The notes below the pieces were generated by a model that worked only from the letters and a program-made list of their open reading frames with translations, made no database searches and was not told the origin of the DNA. The translations under genes were made by a program, and so were the position numbers. 17,814 nt of DNA from an uncultured Odoribacter sp. (lineage in GTDB: Bacteria; Bacteroidota; Bacteroidia; Bacteroidales; Marinifilaceae), in the NCBI GenBank assembly GCA_900548135.1, contig URJC01000016.1, forward strand, positions 1 through 17,814, written 5' to 3'. Shown here in pieces: positions 14,672 through 17,814 of the stretch. Each line of letters starts with the position of its first letter. The stretch's first letter is position 1.

Positions 14672-14718
14672 GCCTTGTAGTTTTTAAGTGAATAATTGAT
14701 TTTTTAACCTGATGATTT

Positions 14719-17700
14719 ATGGAACAAAGACCTGAAAAATCTTTTTTGACGAAAATACACTCCGGGTATATACAGTTGTGTCTGGGGATCTTTTTCGGAA
14801 TTGTAGGCATTTTATTGCAATCGGGATATACGATGGCTGCTGATAGCTGGCCGGAACGCGATGGGATGCAGCAGTCACAAATGCAAAGGACTATTCGTGG
14901 GAAGGTGATGGATGATAAAGGAGTACCTATCCCCGGGGCGAATGTGTGGGTAAAGGGGACGACTTTGGGAGTAGCTACAGATGTGGAGGGAAATTATACC
15001 TTAAAGGTTAGTCCTGAGGCTAAAATATTGAATGCTTCGTTTATTGGTTATTCGGTGGCTGAGAAAAGTTTGGTGCCCGGGGTGGATGTTTATGATTTTT
15101 CTTTGGTTCCGGAATCCAAAAAACTGGATCAGGTGGTTGTGGTAGGATATGGGACTACCCGTTTAAAAGATTTGACTGGAGCGGTGTCTTCCATTGGAGC
15201 CGGTGACCTGGAGAAGGAGCCGGTGATGAATGTGGCTTCTGCTTTGCAAGGGAAAGCACCTGGGGTACAGGTATCAATGGCTTCTGCAAAACCCGGAGAA
15301 CCGGTTAAAATAAGGGTAAGGGGATCCACTTCCCTGGAGGGAACGAATGAGCCTTTGTATGTGATTGACGGAATACCGTCGGATCAGGCAGATATGGTGA
15401 CTATCAATCCGGATGATATCCAGTCGGTCGATATTCTGAAAGATGCTTCGGCTGCTGCAATTTATGGATCGCGGGCTGCGAATGGGGTGGTGCTGATAAC
15501 CACCAAACGGGGTGTTTTGAGCGAAAAGCCACAGTTGGATTTGAAATACTTTACCAATTTTGATACACAAATTGAGAATTTCAGTATACTGAATGCCGAC
15601 CAGTTCTGGGGAGTTATGATGGGGGCGGCCATCAATACGTTGAAGGTGGATCCTACGAATGAAACTGCTCTGAGCATAAAGGAGGGTACTATCCTGAAAA
15701 ATGCCCATACGGACTGGTATAAGTTGTTGTCTCAGAAAGCATATACCAATACGGTGGAACTCTCGGTCAGGGGTGGAAGTTCAAAATTGAAATATTTTAC
15801 TTCTTTTGGTATGAGTTTTCAGAATGGGGTTTTGAAAGGGGATGACCTGAAACGTTATACGGGACGGATCAATCTGGATTGGGACGTCACGTCTGTTTTG
15901 AAGTTTGGTACTAATATCAGTTTGGCTTATACGGATCAATCCCAGGAAGGACAGGGGTTGTGGCAAATCAAGCAATTCCGTCCGGACGTACCGGTTTATG
16001 CCGAAGACGGGAGCTATTACAAGATCGGAACTACGGACAATCCGGTTGCCAAAACTCAGATTACCAATAAAATGGATGCTTATCGCCTGAATGGAACTAT
16101 TTTTGGAGAAGTACAAATCATTTCCGGGCTTCGTTACCGTTCTGCTTTATCGTTAGCGAAGAGTTTTAATTTCAGCGATCAGTATTATCCTAGTTTTTTA
16201 CAGGAAGGAAATTATTATAATACGTATACAGGCAGGGCGGTAAAGGGTAGCAGTGAATCGGTCCGTACGCTTTGGGATAATACCTTGAGTTATCAGGGAA
16301 TTTTCAAGGATATACATACATTGGATGCTTTGTTTGGGGTGTCATTTGAGCGTTATAAAGACGGGGATTTCGATGCTACCGGAGTGGATTTTCCAATGGA
16401 TCATATTTTGACCAATCTGAATAGCGCAACAACTCCTTATGATGTGGGTGGAAATTCTGCAGCGAACGGTTTGGTTTCCGTTTTCGGACGTTTCAATTAC
16501 AAATTGATGGAAAAATATCTTTTTACGTTTACGGCACGTTATGACGGTTCTTCGAAGTTTGGTTCGCATAATAAATACGGTTTCTTTCCTTCCGGTGCTA
16601 TTGCCTGGAAGATTGATCAGGAACCTTTTATGAAGGGTATTACAGAGGTGAATGAATTGAAATTCCGTGTCTCCATGGGGGTGACTGGGACGCAGAATAT
16701 CGGGAATTATAATAATAAAGATTTATATGGGACGAATGATTTTATGGGGAAACCGGGAATCATTCCGACTACTTTGGGAAATGATGATTTGCGATGGGAA
16801 CGTACCAAACAATTTGATGTAGCCCTGGATTATGCTTTTCTGGATTACCGGCTCAGCGGGAGTATCGGATGGTATTATAAGAACACGAATGATTTGTTGT
16901 GGTATATCGATTTCCCGACTTCATTACAACCTTTCAGCGGGATGTATAAAAATATTGGCCGGGTACAAAATAAGGGGTTTGAATGGCAGTTGGATGCTAA
17001 GATTTTCAGGGAAACGGATGTGAAATGGGATCTGAGTTTTAATTTGGGTGTCAACCGCAACAAAGTGAAATCTTTAGTCTCTGAGGGTTCGCAGGAATGG
17101 GCTGGTAAAGGAGTGATTCAGGGTAGTGGAACCGAAGTTTTGGCAGAGGGCCATCCGGTAGGGGCTGTTTTGGGTTATCAGACGGCAGGAATCTTTCAGT
17201 CCTGGGAACAAATCGAGGCTTATAATAGACGCGCTCAGGAAATGAGTGAAGGAACAGTAACGTATTATTATAGCAGTGAAACCAAGCCGGGACAGATTAT
17301 TTACCGGGATGTGAATGGGGACGGACATATCAGTGTGAAGGACCGGGTGATTATTGCGAATCCGGAACCGAAGTTCCAAGGGGGCTTTTCCTCGAATGTT
17401 TCGTGGAGGGGGTTATCCCTTTATGCGATGTTTAATTATTCGGTGGGAGCTGAGCGGCTTTACAACAATACGCTGCAGAATATCTCCGGTTCCCTGAATA
17501 ATCTGATTGATTATAATTTATATAACCGCTGGTCGGAAGAAAATCCTTCTTCCCTGCTGCCTGCGCTTTATGTGGATGATCCCGTTCCTGCAACCAATAA
17601 TTTGATGGTGCACAAAGCATCGTATCTGAAATTGTCGCATTTACGTATTCAGTACAATTTACCTGTTCTGTGGGATGCCAGGTATTATAAGGGAGGACAG

Positions 17701-17814
17701 GTGTATTTTGCAGTTGCGAATGTGTTCACTATTACCCGCTATCCGGGGATTGATCCTGCTTCGGTAGGAAGTGCTACAGCGAATTATGGAGGTAACTATG
17801 ATAGTGATATATAT
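14719..17814 (+). CDS. SusC-family TonB-dependent outer-membrane transporter (3' end cut by window)
   Basis: 1032 residues are present and the frame is open to the window edge, so only a short C-terminal stretch (usually ending in an aromatic barrel strand) is missing. The start at 14719 gives an unusually long basic n-region before the signal hydrophobic core (about 17-34). A carboxypeptidase-regulatory-like domain covers about 58-133 (TIRGKVMDDKGVPIPGANV), with no STN domain before it, so an anti-sigma signalling role is unlikely. The TonB-box region is about 137-150 (DQVVVVGYGTT). The plug carries the SusC hallmarks EPLYVIDGIPSD (211-222) and DDIQSVDILKDASAAAIYGS (232-251), then ANGVVLITTKRG. 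The barrel follows. SusC proteins import oligosaccharides or peptides with a SusD lid, which should lie beyond the window. This appears to start a locus separate from the M60/fucosidase operon. Confidence 0.93.
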   Translation, partial: MEQRPEKSFLTKIHSGYIQLCLGIFFGIVGILLQSGYTMAADSWPERDGMQQSQMQRTIRGKVMDDKGVPIPGANVWVKGTTLGVATDVEGNYTLKVSPEAKILNASFIGYSVAEKSLVPGVDVYDFSLVPESKKLDQVVVVGYGTTRLKDLTGAVSSIGAGDLEKEPVMNVASALQGKAPGVQVSMASAKPGEPVKIRVRGSTSLEGTNEPLYVIDGIPSDQADMVTINPDDIQSVDILKDASAAAIYGSRAANGVVLITTKRGVLSEKPQLDLKYFTNFDTQIENFSILNADQFWGVMMGAAINTLKVDPTNETALSIKEGTILKNAHTDWYKLLSQKAYTNTVELSVRGGSSKLKYFTSFGMSFQNGVLKGDDLKRYTGRINLDWDVTSVLKFGTNISLAYTDQSQEGQGLWQIKQFRPDVPVYAEDGSYYKIGTTDNPVAKTQITNKMDAYRLNGTIFGEVQIISGLRYRSALSLAKSFNFSDQYYPSFLQEGNYYNTYTGRAVKGSSESVRTLWDNTLSYQGIFKDIHTLDALFGVSFERYKDGDFDATGVDFPMDHILTNLNSATTPYDVGGNSAANGLVSVFGRFNYKLMEKYLFTFTARYDGSSKFGSHNKYGFFPSGAIAWKIDQEPFMKGITEVNELKFRVSMGVTGTQNIGNYNNKDLYGTNDFMGKPGIIPTTLGNDDLRWERTKQFDVALDYAFLDYRLSGSIGWYYKNTNDLLWYIDFPTSLQPFSGMYKNIGRVQNKGFEWQLDAKIFRETDVKWDLSFNLGVNRNKVKSLVSEGSQEWAGKGVIQGSGTEVLAEGHPVGAVLGYQTAGIFQSWEQIEAYNRRAQEMSEGTVTYYYSSETKPGQIIYRDVNGDGHISVKDRVIIANPEPKFQGGFSSNVSWRGLSLYAMFNYSVGAERLYNNTLQNISGSLNNLIDYNLYNRWSEENPSSLLPALYVDDPVPATNNLMVHKASYLKLSHLRIQYNLPVLWDARYYKGGQVYFAVANVFTITRYPGIDPASVGSATANYGGNYDSDIY

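Overview
The window comes from a gut-type Bacteroidetes, most likely order Bacteroidales. The signs are several lipoproteins with a lipobox followed by acidic residues (the outer-surface export signature), a SusC-type TonB-dependent transporter, PCMD and M60 proteins, and promoter-like TTTG-N19-21-TAnnTTTG motifs. Genus cannot be fixed from the sequence alone.

Positions 1-7600, + strand: the tail of a glycoprotein-utilisation locus. After the last residues of an unidentified upstream gene come an M60 (enhancin/mucinase-like) lipoprotein whose zinc site has been lost, a PCMD-type lipoprotein, a second M60 lipoprotein with an intact HELGH...E site, and a secreted GH29 alpha-L-fucosidase with its own putative promoter and a strong terminator. 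Together they suggest surface attack on O-glycosylated (mucin-like) glycoproteins: peptide cleavage by M60, fucose removal by GH29, and glycan or protein holding by the non-enzymatic partners.

Positions 7600-8650: one AT-rich lipoprotein gene of unknown family, bracketed by an 11-bp inverted repeat and by two strong hairpin terminators. Positions 8650-12535, - strand: DNA topoisomerase III (topB), then an OprO/OprP-like porin and a small periplasmic DUF2059 protein, which probably form a two-gene unit.

Positions 12536-14565: an accessory-looking region. Two tandem copies of a repeat, each with a hairpin, lie upstream of topB. They are followed by about 280 bases with no gene, a short HicB-antitoxin-like remnant, and a monocistronic gene for a protein joining a transmembrane helix, pentapeptide repeats and a C-terminal deoxyribosyltransferase/TIR-like Rossmannoid domain. 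This gene lies between two near-identical terminators. It is the best candidate here for an undescribed system, possibly a membrane-tethered nucleotide- or NAD-processing effector.

Positions 14566-17814, + strand: start of a further Sus-type locus, with a SusC-family transporter that runs off the right edge lacking only its last strand or so.
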